Positions 17,869 to 27,150 of a stretch of DNA of 64,000 nucleotides are shown in pieces. The notes under the pieces are model-generated. The model worked only from the letters and a program-made list of their open reading frames with translations, had not been told where the DNA came from and did no database searches. Both the position numbers and the translations under genes were made by a program. Source of the DNA: Sinorhizobium sojae CCBAU 05684 (lineage in GTDB: Bacteria > Pseudomonadota > Alphaproteobacteria > Rhizobiales > Rhizobiaceae); NCBI RefSeq assembly GCF_002288525.1, contig NZ_CP023068.1, positions 62,001 through 126,000 of the forward strand. Direction: 5' to 3'. The stretch's first letter is position 1. Every line of letters starts with the position of its first letter.

Positions 17869-18936
17869 ATGTGGCGCGGGTTGAACGGTTCGGTCGTGGA
17901 GCGGAAAACCAATCTCAAGGACGTGGCGCGGGATGCGGGCGTATCGCTCAGCACCGCCTCGCACGCGCTCAACGGCACTGCGTCGTTGACGGTCGAGGTG
18001 CGCGAGCGGGTGCTCGAATCCGCCCGCCGGCTCGGCTATCTCGAAACCAGACGGAAGAAGGCGACGATCGCGACCTTGCGCGTCCTCCTGCTGGCGCTCA
18101 CCCGCGATGCGGCGCCGCAGAGCGACGTGAATATGGTGAGCTGGACGATCCTCAACGGCCTGCGGCAGGAATGTGAAAGGCGGGGAATCCGCATCGTGCC
18201 CTTCGTCAGCGCGACCGCGCGGCTCGATGCCGCGCAAGTGCGCGATGCAGCCGAGAGCGAGAAGGTCGACGGCATCGTCATCCTGAACGACGACAGGCCG
18301 GAGCTCATCCGGGCTCTTTCCGCGCTCAACCGCTCGATGGTCATCCTCAATGGCGAGGACCCTTCGATGCTGGTCGATACGGTAACGGTCGAAAATCGCT
18401 TCGGCGCCCGGCTCGGCACCGAGCATCTTCTTTCGCTCGGACACCGCCGCATCCTGCATCTCACCTGGCAGGGGCGTACCACGATCCGCCGGCGCTATGA
18501 TGGCTATGTCGATGCCCATCTGGTCACGGGGCTTCCGGTCCCGGAAAATATGGTGGTGGTCGCGGAAAGCTACGAGCCGCGCCATGGAAAACAGGTGATG
18601 CGGGCCCTTCTGAAGGCGGATCGCAGCCTGCGGGGCGCAACCGCGATCTTCTGCGCTGCCGACAACCTGGCGCTCGGCTGCCTGGAAGCGCTCGCCGAAT
18701 CCGGCATCCGCGTGCCGGAAGAGGTCTCGGTGCTCGGCTTCGACGATATCGTGCCGGGCGAATTCAGCACACCGCCCTTGAGTACGATCCAGATGCCGGC
18801 CGACCGGCTCGGCGCCGCCGCGCTTTCACTGCTGGAGCAGCGCCTGATTGCCATTGATCCGCTGCGCCCGGCCCACCGGCTCGAGCTCGGATGCCGGCTG
18901 ATCCTGCGAGGCAGCGTCGCGCCGCCGCCGAGATAG
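17869..18936 (+). CDS. LacI-family transcriptional regulator of the oligosaccharide cluster
   Basis: The product has 355 residues. The helix-turn-helix lies near residues 15-35 (NLKDVARDAGVSLSTASHAL), with an unusual Ser-Thr-Ala-Ser-His recognition segment instead of the common ATVSRV. The hinge helix is followed by a periplasmic-binding-protein-like effector domain (VDGIVILNDDRPELIRALSA; GARLGTEHLLSLGHRRILHL; AIFCAADNLALGCLEALAES). ATG 17869 follows a GGGG-rich stretch, and a GTG at 17896 is an alternative start. Its stop is 3 bases from the stop of the convergent permease gene. It is the obvious candidate to bind the paired ATGAAAA-N2-TTTTCAT operators at 27090 and 27230 (inference). Confidence 0.88.
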   Translation: MWRGLNGSVVERKTNLKDVARDAGVSLSTASHALNGTASLTVEVRERVLESARRLGYLETRRKKATIATLRVLLLALTRDAAPQSDVNMVSWTILNGLRQECERRGIRIVPFVSATARLDAAQVRDAAESEKVDGIVILNDDRPELIRALSALNRSMVILNGEDPSMLVDTVTVENRFGARLGTEHLLSLGHRRILHLTWQGRTTIRRRYDGYVDAHLVTGLPVPENMVVVAESYEPRHGKQVMRALLKADRSLRGATAIFCAADNLALGCLEALAESGIRVPEEVSVLGFDDIVPGEFSTPPLSTIQMPADRLGAAALSLLEQRLIAIDPLRPAHRLELGCRLILRGSVAPPPR

Positions 18937-18939
18937 GTC

Positions 18940-19998
18940 TTACTTCATGCCGGTTCCGGCGATTCCCGTCGTGATGTAGCGCTGCAGGAACAGGAACACG
19001 ATCGTGACCGGGATCAGGCTCAGGAAGGTCATGGCGAGGATGTAGTGCCATTGCACCGAGAACTCGCCCTGAAAGGCGTTGAGGCCGACCTGAAGCGTGA
19101 AGTTTTCGCGGCTGCTCAGGACGATCAAGGGCCAGAGGAAATCGTTCCAGCGCCAGAGCACGGAGAAGATTGCCAGCACAGCGAGCGCCGGCGCGGTCAG
19201 CGGCAGGATGATACGCCAGAAGATGCGAAACTCGCTGGCCGCATCCACCCGTGCCGCCTCGATCAGCTCGTCGGGGATCGTCAGCATATATTGCCGGAGC
19301 AGGAACACGCCGGTCGGCGTTGCGACGGTCGGGATGATGACACCCCAGAGATTGTCGACGAGGCCTACCCCGACGACGACGAGATAGGCCGGCACCATGA
19401 CGACCGTGAGCGGGATCATCAGCGTCGAGATGATCAGCACGAAAATCGCCTTTTCGCCGCGGAAGCGGTATTTGGAGAGCGCGAAGGCCGCAAGCGCGTT
19501 GACGATCAAGGTCAGGATCGTGGCGACGAAGGTGACGAAGACCGAATTCTTGAGAAAGGTCAGGAAGCTGAAGCGGGTCAGCGGATCCGAGTAGTTCTCG
19601 GTTGCGACCGTCAGTCGCTGGACCGGGGAAATGCTTTTCGTGTCGACGCTGGCGGGCTTGCCCGGGTTCTCCGGATCGACCACCTGCGCCTTGAGGCCGA
19701 TGCGGCGGACCATAGCCATCTCCCGGGTCTCGCCATCGACCGTCACGTTCCAGAGGCTCAAGGGCTTATCGTAACCCTGAACCTCCACCTGCACCGCCGC
19801 AACGGGAAGCAGGGTTGGCGGAAAGCGGGTGATCTCCGCCTCGGGTTTCAGCGACGACAGGCCTGCCCAGAGAACCGGGACGAGAACGGCGAGCGTGCCG
19901 CCGACGAGCCACAGCCAGGAGAGAACGTCGGTGACGTCGATCCGGCCGGGGCGGCGGGTGCGCGTCAAAAAGCCGATGGCGTTGAAGGTGCCGTGCAT
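18940..19998 (-). CDS. Carbohydrate ABC transporter permease, MalG type, with enlarged periplasmic loop
   Basis: This is a 352-residue inner-membrane permease. The first transmembrane helix (LWLVGGTLAVLVPVLWAGL) is followed by an insertion of about 80 residues (about 55-135, including KPLSLWNVTVDGETREMAMV), making it longer than the usual 275-290. The remaining helices and the EAA loop (ELIEAARVDAASEFRIFWRI) are typical of the MalG/CUT1 branch. The large first periplasmic loop recalls AglG-like permeases. It is the last gene of the six-gene operon starting at 27068, 2 bases after the MalF-type partner. It should import an oligosaccharide delivered by the binding protein at 27259. Confidence 0.88.
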   Translation of the reverse strand: MHGTFNAIGFLTRTRRPGRIDVTDVLSWLWLVGGTLAVLVPVLWAGLSSLKPEAEITRFPPTLLPVAAVQVEVQGYDKPLSLWNVTVDGETREMAMVRRIGLKAQVVDPENPGKPASVDTKSISPVQRLTVATENYSDPLTRFSFLTFLKNSVFVTFVATILTLIVNALAAFALSKYRFRGEKAIFVLIISTLMIPLTVVMVPAYLVVVGVGLVDNLWGVIIPTVATPTGVFLLRQYMLTIPDELIEAARVDAASEFRIFWRIILPLTAPALAVLAIFSVLWRWNDFLWPLIVLSSRENFTLQVGLNAFQGEFSVQWHYILAMTFLSLIPVTIVFLFLQRYITTGIAGTGMK

Positions 19999-20000
19999 GA

Positions 20001-20996
20001 TCAGGACTCCACCTTGCGGCCCAGGCGCAATTGCACGAGGGTCAGCACCAGAAGAACCAGCCCCATGAGGACGGAGGCGGCGGATGCGAGCCCGTAAAGC
20101 CTCAAGTCACCGGCAAAGGCCATCTGGTAGATATATTGGACGAGGAAGGTGTTGGCCGTGCCCGGACCGCCGCCATTGGTCAGCACCCAGGCCTCGTCGA
20201 AGATCTGCACCGAGCGGATCATCAGGAGAATGAGCACGACGAGCAGGTTGGGCCCGAGCAGCGGCAGGGTGATCCGGAACAGGGTGCGGGCCGGAGAGGC
20301 GGCGTCGATCGCGGCCGCTTCGTAGAGATCCTTTGGGATAGCCTGCAGACCGGCAAGCAGGATCAGCGTGTAGAAGCCCATGTGGAACCAGACGGACACC
20401 ACGACGACGAAGAAGCGCGACCAGCCGACATCGAGAAGGAAGATTTCCGGCGGCACGCCGAGCATCTGGAGGAAGGCGTTGAGCAGGCCGTTGCGGTCGA
20501 GGAACCATTTCCAGATCAGGCCGATCACGACCGGCGACAGGAGCACCGGATAGAAGAACATGGCCCGGAAAAAGCCACGCGCGGCGATCGCGCGGTTGAG
20601 GATCAGCGCCGTGGTCAGCGCGACCAGAAGCGTGGCGGCGACATTGAAGCCGACGAACCAGAGCGTGTTCCAGATCGCCGTCCAGAAGAGCGATTCCTCG
20701 CAGCTTCCCGGCGCGAGATAATCGCCGCAGGAGAGGAGCTTGCGGAAGTTGTCGAGGCCGACATAGGGGCGGTTGGAGATCAGCAGATCGGTGCCGCCGG
20801 TAAAGGCATAGCCGATGGCGATCGCGATCGGCAGAAAGGTGAAGATGCCGAAAAGCACGAGGTTGGGCGCAAGGAAGAGATAGGGCATACGCCGCCTGCC
20901 GATCAGCCGCTCGACGGCGTTGATCGGCGCCTCCACCACGGCCATGGCCCCGTCGACCGCCCGGTCCGCTAGTCCTGCTGAAGCCCACCTGACCAT
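20001..20996 (-). CDS. Carbohydrate ABC transporter permease, MalF type
   Basis: The product has 331 residues from ATG 20996, which I prefer to the TTG at 21023 because AAAGGAGCAACTGAC sits directly before it. The upstream stop and this ATG read TGACATG, one base apart. The chain has about six helices (LFLAPNLVLFGIFTFLPIAI onward), the CUT1 EAA loop (DLYEAAAIDAASPARTLFRI), and a periplasmic loop with two Cys (SCGDYLAPGSCEE) that could be disulphide bonded. It pairs with the permease at 18940 and the ATPase at 20998. Confidence 0.88.
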   Translation of the reverse strand: MVRWASAGLADRAVDGAMAVVEAPINAVERLIGRRRMPYLFLAPNLVLFGIFTFLPIAIAIGYAFTGGTDLLISNRPYVGLDNFRKLLSCGDYLAPGSCEESLFWTAIWNTLWFVGFNVAATLLVALTTALILNRAIAARGFFRAMFFYPVLLSPVVIGLIWKWFLDRNGLLNAFLQMLGVPPEIFLLDVGWSRFFVVVVSVWFHMGFYTLILLAGLQAIPKDLYEAAAIDAASPARTLFRITLPLLGPNLLVVLILLMIRSVQIFDEAWVLTNGGGPGTANTFLVQYIYQMAFAGDLRLYGLASAASVLMGLVLLVLTLVQLRLGRKVES

Positions 20997-20997
20997 G

Positions 20998-22095
20998 TCA
21001 GTTGCTCCTTTGGACGCGGGCAAACGCCAGTTCGCTCATGGGGTCGAAGACATGCAGGCGCCCTTGCTGCGGCATGATCTTGAGAACCGCGCCCGCTGCG
21101 GGCGCGAAATGGCCGGGCTGATGGATGATCACCTGCTCCGACTGTCCCTGAAGGTTGCCGTAGATGTAGGTCTCGGTGCCGAGGCTCTCGTGATATTGCA
21201 CCTCGAAAGGCAAGCCTTCGTCGGAGAGCACGAAATGCGCCGGGCGGATACCGGCCAGCACCTCCTGCCCGGCGGTCACCGCGGCCGGGTCTGTTTCGCT
21301 CGCAAGCAGGGTGGGGTAGCCGACGTCGACGAGCACGCGGCGGTCGTCACTGACGACGATCCGGCCTTTGAGGATGTTCATGCGCGGGGAGCCGAGGAAG
21401 CCGGCGACGAAGAGATTGCGCGGATGATCGAAAAGCTCGAGCGGCGTGCCGACTTGTTCGACGCGGCCGGCCCGGAGCACGACGATCTTGTCGGCCATGG
21501 TCATCGCTTCGACCTGATCGTGGGTGACATAGATCATCGTCGTCTTCATCTGGCGATGCAGCTTGGTGATCTCGGCGCGCGTCTGGACGCGCAGCGCCGC
21601 GTCGAGGTTCGACAGCGGCTCGTCGAAGAGAAAGATCGCCGGCTCGCGCACGATCGCCCGTCCGATCGCCACGCGCTGGCGCTGACCGCCGGAGAGTTGC
21701 CGCGGCTTGCGGTCGAGATAGGGTTCGATCGCCAGCATCCGCGCAGCCTCCGCGATCCGCGCCTCGATCTCCTCGCGCTTGAACTTGAGGTTTTCGAGGC
21801 CGAAGGCAAGATTCTTGCGCACGCTCATATGCGGGTAGAGCGCGTAGGACTGGAACACCATGGCGATCTTGCGCTCGGCCGGCGACAGCGCGGCGACATC
21901 GTGCCCGCCGATCGCGATTCCTCCGGAGGTGATGTCCTCGAGACCGGCGATGATGCGCAGCAGCGTGGATTTGCCGCAGCCGGAGGGGCCTACGAAGACG
22001 ACAAATTCGCCATCGACAATGTCAAGGTTCACGTCGTTGAGCGCGGCAACCGAACCGAACGACTTGTTGAGATTTGAAAGTTTGAGATCTCCCAT
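20998..22095 (-). CDS. Sugar ABC transporter ATP-binding protein, UgpC/MsmK type
   Basis: This is a 365-residue ATPase with Walker A ([20 protein letters not shown]), Q-loop ([15 protein letters not shown]), signature ([17 protein letters not shown]), Walker B ([16 protein letters not shown]) and H-loop ([14 protein letters not shown]). A C-terminal TOBE-type regulatory region follows (LAGIRPAHFVLSDEGLPFEV). It energises import through the two permeases encoded directly downstream. It lies 13 bases after the GH28 gene. A second, similar ATPase (lacK) lies at 41744. Confidence 0.92.
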   Translation of the reverse strand: MGDLKLSNLNKSFGSVAALNDVNLDIVDGEFVVFVGPSGCGKSTLLRIIAGLEDITSGGIAIGGHDVAALSPAERKIAMVFQSYALYPHMSVRKNLAFGLENLKFKREEIEARIAEAARMLAIEPYLDRKPRQLSGGQRQRVAIGRAIVREPAIFLFDEPLSNLDAALRVQTRAEITKLHRQMKTTMIYVTHDQVEAMTMADKIVVLRAGRVEQVGTPLELFDHPRNLFVAGFLGSPRMNILKGRIVVSDDRRVLVDVGYPTLLASETDPAAVTAGQEVLAGIRPAHFVLSDEGLPFEVQYHESLGTETYIYGNLQGQSEQVIIHQPGHFAPAAGAVLKIMPQQGRLHVFDPMSELAFARVQRSN

Positions 22096-22108
22096 CGCCC
22101 TGCTCCCG

Positions 22109-23440
22109 TCAGGTCAATTCTTCGACAATATCCGTCGCATTCCAGTCTTCGGGCAGTCGCGCCGGACGAGTGACCGTCACTCCGCGGGCGGAAAATCCGC
22201 GCACGCCCTTGAGGTAAATTGCCGGCATGCCGCCGGGATAGTCGCAAAGCCCGACGATCCTGCCGTCGGCGCCGCGTGTCCAGGCATTCGCCCGCCCCTC
22301 CGCTTCCGCGCTTGGGGCGATATCCGCGAAGGTGGGCCTGAGATCGAAGCATCGGCCCGTGCCGAGTGGCCCGGGCTCCTGTGTAAGCGCGATGCCGTAA
22401 AGCGCGACGTCGTGAATGCCGGCTTGCGAGGTCGAGACGAGATTGATGGCGCCTTCCATGCGCCCGCCTATCTCCTCAGCGAGCAAATTCTCGACCGCAC
22501 CGGCCCTCTGTTCCGGCCGCCGGTCGACCACCGTCACGGTCAGCGCTTCGCCGGAGCCCCAGAAGCCGTCCGGCGTCTCGCGGCAATCGACCTCGATCCG
22601 AGAAAAGCGGATGTCGCGCATGCGACCGCCGTCGCGGGAGAAAAGGCCGAGCCCGCGATTGGACTGCACGACCTTGCAGTCCTCGAAGACGACATTGATG
22701 AAGTCGCCGAAGGACTCCGTTCCGAGCTTGAGCGCGCAGCTGAGGCTCGAAATGGTCGAGCGGCGGACGATGACATTCTCGCATGCGCCGATCGCCTTGC
22801 CGTCCGACTCGGCGCTCGTCTTAAGGCAGATACCGTCGTCGGCGGTCGAAATCGTGCAATCCTCGATCACGACCCGGCGGCAGGCATCGAGCACCACCCC
22901 GTCTGTGTTCGGCAGGCGTCGGTCATTGGCGATCGACACGTTGCGAACGCTAACATCCTCGCAGTCGATGAGGTGCAGGGTCCACATCGGCGAGCCGGCC
23001 ACGTGAAAGCCGTCGAGCAGAACGTTGCGGCAGCGTTCGAGGACGACGACGCGCGGTCGGAACTCCGCCGGTACGAAGGTGCCGACGGTCGCATCGTCGC
23101 CGATGATGAAATGCTCGCCGCCCGCCTCGATCCTGCCCGGCCCCGTGATCCGGACATTCTCCGCATTGCGGGCGATGATCATGCCGCGGTTCGATTTCTC
23201 GGCGACGACGCAGACCGTTGTTTCACGGTAGGCCTCGTAATCCGGAATCGGCCGGAGCAGGGCGCCCTCCGCCAGATGCAGTTCGACCCCGCTTTTCAGG
23301 ATCAGCCCGCCCGCCACATGCTCGCCGGCAAGAAGCGTGACGCGGCCGCCATGTGCCGACGCCAGATCGATCGCCTCCTGAATCGCGGCGGTGGCTTCGC
23401 GGCCCGTCGCCTCGATGCGGATGTGTTGCGGACTGGCCAT
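22109..23440 (-). CDS. GH28-like parallel beta-helix protein (polygalacturonase family), altered active site
   Basis: The product has 443 residues and no signal peptide, so it is probably cytoplasmic. The chain is a right-handed parallel beta-helix with repeated short strands (VRITGPGRIEAGGEHFIIGD; VSIANDRRLPNTDGVVLDAC; VVIEDCTISTADDGICLKTS). The GH28 NTD and DD motifs are present (PNTDG and ADDG). The usual GHG and RIK motifs are missing: SSLSCALKLGTES occupies the GHG place. It may therefore be a divergent galacturonosidase/rhamnogalacturonase or use a different mechanism. It forms a TGATG overlap with the GH105 gene. The expected job is trimming imported pectic oligosaccharides. Confidence 0.82.
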   Translation of the reverse strand: MASPQHIRIEATGREATAAIQEAIDLASAHGGRVTLLAGEHVAGGLILKSGVELHLAEGALLRPIPDYEAYRETTVCVVAEKSNRGMIIARNAENVRITGPGRIEAGGEHFIIGDDATVGTFVPAEFRPRVVVLERCRNVLLDGFHVAGSPMWTLHLIDCEDVSVRNVSIANDRRLPNTDGVVLDACRRVVIEDCTISTADDGICLKTSAESDGKAIGACENVIVRRSTISSLSCALKLGTESFGDFINVVFEDCKVVQSNRGLGLFSRDGGRMRDIRFSRIEVDCRETPDGFWGSGEALTVTVVDRRPEQRAGAVENLLAEEIGGRMEGAINLVSTSQAGIHDVALYGIALTQEPGPLGTGRCFDLRPTFADIAPSAEAEGRANAWTRGADGRIVGLCDYPGGMPAIYLKGVRGFSARGVTVTRPARLPEDWNATDIVEELT

Positions 23441-24537
23441 CAGTTCGTGCCGCCCTTGAGAAGCACGTCGATCAGCAGGAGCATCGTCAGCGCTTGCCCG
23501 TACGGCGTCGGCAGGTTGGGGATCCGGCGATAGAAATCGAGGTCGTGGCCCATCGGCGTTCCGTCGGAGACGCCGTGGACGACGCCCTCCTGATCGATCT
23601 GGCGCAACACTGCCATCAGCGCCAGATCGGCATGGACCCGATCCCGCTCGGGCAGGATGCCGGCCTCGATGCCGCGCAGAATGCCATAGGCGATGCCCGC
23701 CGTGGCGGAGGTCTCGAGCGGCGAGGTCGGATCGTTGACGAGGGTGTGGAACATGCCATCGTCGCGCTGGTGGCGCTTCAGCGAGCCGACCTGGCTCTTG
23801 AGCACATTAGAGAGGAAGCGCTTGTCCTTCGAGGAAAGCGACGGCACGAGCTCGAAAAGCTCGGGGATCGCAACCGTGATCCATGCATTGCCGCGGGCCC
23901 AGAAGGCCTTGGCGAAGTTGTGGCGGCCGTTGAAGGTCCAGCCGTGATACCAGAGGCCGGTGACGGGATCGGAGAGATAGCGGGCATGGACCAGGAACTG
24001 GTAGACCGCTTCGTCGATCCAATCCTCGCGGTTTGAGATCACGCCGGCCCGGCCAAGGAAGAGGCCGGCCATGAACAGCGTGTCGTCCCAGAGCTCGCCG
24101 TCGTTCAGGCGCTCCTTCACCACATGCTGGAAGCCGCCATCCTCGGTCTTGGGCAACTGATGCACGAGCCAGTCGGCCCAATCCTCGACGAGGGCGCGGA
24201 AATCCGGTCGATCGACATGTTCGGTCAGGATGGCGAGCGCCAGCATCGGCGCCGTGCTGTTGATCTGCCGCGCCGGCAGCCCGCGCTCGATCTGCCAGGC
24301 GTACCAGGCGACAAGTTCGTCAAGCGCCTTGCGGTCCTGGGTGGCGAGCGCCCGGCGCAGGAAGCCGTAAAGACCGACGCCGACCTCCCAGTCCCACTCT
24401 TCGAACTGGATGCCGCTCGGCTGATCCGCGCCGACAAGGCCTTCCTTGATGCCCTTCAGGCGACTGAACGCGGCCGCCACCTTGTCGATCGTGGTCCTGA
24501 GCGACGCTCGCTCGATGGTGATCTGGTTCATCTGCAT
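23440..24537 (-). CDS. GH105 unsaturated rhamnogalacturonyl/glucuronyl hydrolase (YteR/RhiN-like)
   Basis: This is a 365-residue (alpha/alpha)6-barrel protein. Family features are the FEEWDWEVGVGLYGFLRRAL start of the barrel, LNDGELWDDTLFMAGLFLG with the catalytic Asp pair region, HGWTFNGRHNFAKAFWARGN, and the C-terminal LPTPYGQALTMLLLIDVLL. It lacks a signal peptide, so it acts in the cytoplasm. Known GH105 enzymes remove the 4,5-unsaturated galacturonyl or glucuronyl group left by polysaccharide lyases, so the imported substrate is probably a lyase-derived oligosaccharide. The start overlaps the end of the 846-residue gene by 10 bases. Confidence 0.9.
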   Translation of the reverse strand: MQMNQITIERASLRTTIDKVAAAFSRLKGIKEGLVGADQPSGIQFEEWDWEVGVGLYGFLRRALATQDRKALDELVAWYAWQIERGLPARQINSTAPMLALAILTEHVDRPDFRALVEDWADWLVHQLPKTEDGGFQHVVKERLNDGELWDDTLFMAGLFLGRAGVISNREDWIDEAVYQFLVHARYLSDPVTGLWYHGWTFNGRHNFAKAFWARGNAWITVAIPELFELVPSLSSKDKRFLSNVLKSQVGSLKRHQRDDGMFHTLVNDPTSPLETSATAGIAYGILRGIEAGILPERDRVHADLALMAVLRQIDQEGVVHGVSDGTPMGHDLDFYRRIPNLPTPYGQALTMLLLIDVLLKGGTN

Positions 24538-27068
24538 GGTTCCACTCGTGAATAAAAGAGAGGGGCCGGATCCCTGCCGGGAGCGGCACTGTCGAACGTG
24601 ATTTCCGGTTTCGGCTGCGTGTGGTCGAATGCCATCGGCCGCCCACCGATCGAGAAGGGGCCCTCATAGGCGAGGCGCAGTTCCGGCCGATCGGGGGGCG
24701 TCACCGCGAGCACGCGCCCATGGGGGTCGAAGGTGACGGCGGTTGCGAGAATCCGCTCGCGGAAAAGCGCGAAATCGGCGCCGTCACCGCAGCCGATGGC
24801 AGCGACCCAGCCTGCCCGTCGGCCTTCCGAGCGGACCTCCCGTCCGGCGGTCGCTCCCTTCGAGACCATTTCGAGGCCGTTGGTGGCGTGAAGGGCGGCG
24901 AAGCCGGCGCCGGAGCGAACGAGCAGCCATTTGCCCTCGAGCAGCACCTCGTCGAGACCGCCGCGGCCGAGATAGGCATGGCTCCAGCCGTTGCGATGAT
25001 CATCCGTGTCGAAGATCATCAGCGCGAGATCCCGGTCTTGGGCGACGCGCGGAAGCATGCCGCTGCCCGCCCAGTAGGAGGGACGCTGCGTGCCCCAGGG
25101 GTCGTCCTCCCCCGGATGGTTCACCCAGAGCCGAGCCATCGGATGGCCAGAGAGGCGGATGTCGATCACGTGCTGCTGATGGCCCTTGCGGCCGGTCTTG
25201 TGGTCGACGACCGTCGAGAGCTGCGCCGCCTCGTTTTTGAAGAGGACGAGCTTGCCGGAATCGAGCCCCTGCGCGTAGCGGGCTTCGATGGCACGGCCGG
25301 GTTCGAGCCGCGCGAAGCCCTCGAGATGCGCCGGCGGGGCGTAATTCGAACAGCAGAACATCGGCAGCGACGCCACGCCGCCGTTCAGCCAGCCCTCTCC
25401 AAAGGCGACTTCGGCGAATGGGGCGAGTTCCGTGAGCGGCCCGGCGCGCAGTTCCTTGTCATAGGCGCGGCCCTGGGACCCCGCCGGCACCCCGGCCAGC
25501 GTATGGAGCGCGATCATCTCGAAGATCAGGTCGAGCTGGTGCCGGGCGCGCGCCGCGAGTTCGGGCTCCGCCCAATGTTCGAGCGCCATGAGGCCGATGA
25601 AGTCGATCGGGTAATACGCGGCCGAGTTCCACTCGGCGAGCCCATGCGCCTCAACGGCGTCGAACCAGCGGGAGAGCCGCGCCCCGGCGAGCTGCGCCTG
25701 TTGCCGCCCGGTCCTGCCCGAGGTCGTGAAGACGGCGTCGGGCAGGTATTCGCCGGCAAGCAGCTGGCTCACATGGAAGCAGAGCACGTGGTTTTCGCTC
25801 CAGAACCACATGACGTCGTTGCCGGGCTCGTCCACCCAGTAGCGATAGCCGAGCACGGCCTGCCGGATGTTCTCCGCGGTATCGGGCGCAAGCCGATGGC
25901 CGTAGCCACCAAGGAGCCAGAGGAGCGGCACCATGGCGAAGTCGGAGCAGTCCTCGCGCCGGTCGATCGAGCGGAGCGTTGCCGCGACGATCCGGTCGAT
26001 CGTCGCCTCGTCGTCGTCACCCGTGGCGAGCATGGCGAGGACCCGGCCGATGCGTTCGGCGCCGAAGCGGGCGCTGTAGGCGAGGGCGGCTTGCTTTCGC
26101 GCTTCGATCGAGGAAGCGCTCGCACCGGGCGAGGCCTGACTGAGGAACGCCGCATCGATGACACGCGTGACGGTACCTGCACCCGATCCGATCGTTAGCC
26201 GCACCGCGTGATAGCCGTCGGGAAGCCCTCGGGTTTCCGCGATCGAGAGACGGGTTTCGGCAGACTTGAGCAATGCCTCGGCCCGCGCCAGAACGGCGCG
26301 GTCGTGGCCGTGGCTGACGACCTCGACAAGAACAGGCAGGTCACGGCCGGGCGGAGTGTCGAAGACGATTTCCAACGCCTGGTCGACGAACACGTCCCGG
26401 CCCGGCCGAACGTCGCGGACAAGCGCAGCAAGGCGGCCGACTTCCTCGTGGTCGAGGGCGACCGGGAGGACGGTCGTCAGCGGCGCCTCGTCCAGGAGCT
26501 CGAGTTCGAAGAACCAGATCGTGTCCCGCTCGGCGAGATCCTCCGTATGCAGCAGGATTTCATTGTCGCCGGCCTCAAGCGTGAGCGTCACATCGCATGC
26601 GCTTTCGACATTGCGTCGGAACGGCTCGAAGCGAACCTGCTCCGTGCCGTTCACCCAGATGCGCACGCCGCCGCAGGTGCTGAGCCTGAGGTTCAGCTTC
26701 CGCGCTGCCTGACATCGAAACGTGCCCTTCAGCCAGCGGCGGATATGGGTCGGGGTGTGCCAGAAACCGGTGAATTCCACGCGGCGATTGGTGCCCGGCA
26801 GGTTCAGACGGGCCTCCGGCCAGCCGTGTGCGGGTTCGATCGCGCGGCCGACCATCTCCGCCCAGAAGGCCTTGCGGCAAGGCAGGTCCCCGACGTCGAC
26901 AAAACCGTTGATGAAGCGGTAGTCGACGCGATCCTCGGCCAGTGCGGCCACGCCCGGAAAGTCCGCGCTGATGAGCGCGGACACGATCCAGGCGGTGATC
27001 GTCTCTCCCTTTGAAACCTGATAGGTCGGGTCCGACGAGGCCGCAATTGTCGCGGAATTGCTCCCCAC
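24528..27068 (-). CDS. Large unassigned protein of the oligosaccharide cluster, possible polysaccharide-lyase-like fold
   Basis: The product has 846 residues and no signal peptide, starting at a GTG (27068) after GGGAGGCGACCT. The N-terminal 250 residues are beta-rich and jelly-roll-like (LNLRLSTCGGVRIWVNGTEQ; ESACDVTLTLEAGDNEILLH), as in carbohydrate-binding or beta-galactosidase-type domains. The middle is helical and barrel-like, with WFWSENHVLCFHVSQLLAGE, a SENH motif like the Asn-His pairs of (alpha/alpha)n polysaccharide lyases, and WNSAAYYPIDFIGLMALEHW. The C-terminus is a beta-sandwich (VVDHKTGRKGHQQHVIDIRL). I do not recognise the family. It is the first gene of the operon with GH105, GH28 and ABC genes, so it probably acts first on the imported saccharide. 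Confidence 0.8.
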   Translation of the reverse strand: MGSNSATIAASSDPTYQVSKGETITAWIVSALISADFPGVAALAEDRVDYRFINGFVDVGDLPCRKAFWAEMVGRAIEPAHGWPEARLNLPGTNRRVEFTGFWHTPTHIRRWLKGTFRCQAARKLNLRLSTCGGVRIWVNGTEQVRFEPFRRNVESACDVTLTLEAGDNEILLHTEDLAERDTIWFFELELLDEAPLTTVLPVALDHEEVGRLAALVRDVRPGRDVFVDQALEIVFDTPPGRDLPVLVEVVSHGHDRAVLARAEALLKSAETRLSIAETRGLPDGYHAVRLTIGSGAGTVTRVIDAAFLSQASPGASASSIEARKQAALAYSARFGAERIGRVLAMLATGDDDEATIDRIVAATLRSIDRREDCSDFAMVPLLWLLGGYGHRLAPDTAENIRQAVLGYRYWVDEPGNDVMWFWSENHVLCFHVSQLLAGEYLPDAVFTTSGRTGRQQAQLAGARLSRWFDAVEAHGLAEWNSAAYYPIDFIGLMALEHWAEPELAARARHQLDLIFEMIALHTLAGVPAGSQGRAYDKELRAGPLTELAPFAEVAFGEGWLNGGVASLPMFCCSNYAPPAHLEGFARLEPGRAIEARYAQGLDSGKLVLFKNEAAQLSTVVDHKTGRKGHQQHVIDIRLSGHPMARLWVNHPGEDDPWGTQRPSYWAGSGMLPRVAQDRDLALMIFDTDDHRNGWSHAYLGRGGLDEVLLEGKWLLVRSGAGFAALHATNGLEMVSKGATAGREVRSEGRRAGWVAAIGCGDGADFALFRERILATAVTFDPHGRVLAVTPPDRPELRLAYEGPFSIGGRPMAFDHTQPKPEITFDSAAPGRDPAPLFYSRVEPCR

Positions 27069-27089
27069 AGGTCGCCTCCCACCGATCTC

Positions 27090-27105
27090 ATGAAAAGTTT
27101 TTCAT
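27090..27105. promoter_or_regulatory. Operator 1 of the oligosaccharide divergon
   Basis: An inverted repeat ATGAAAA-GT-TTTTCAT with perfect seven-base arms lies in the leader of the leftward operon, 22 bases before its GTG start. It is a LacI-family operator by shape, and the twin site is at 27230..27245. Confidence 0.8.
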
Positions 27106-27150
27106 TACCGTTTCGGGCTGTGCCGCAGCGTTGCTCGAGAGGTCAGGCAA

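Noticed and set aside
24621-26198. Plus-strand frame of 525 codons opposite the 846-residue gene
   Set aside because: The minus-strand gene has an operon context, a ribosome binding site and protein-like regions. The plus frame has none.
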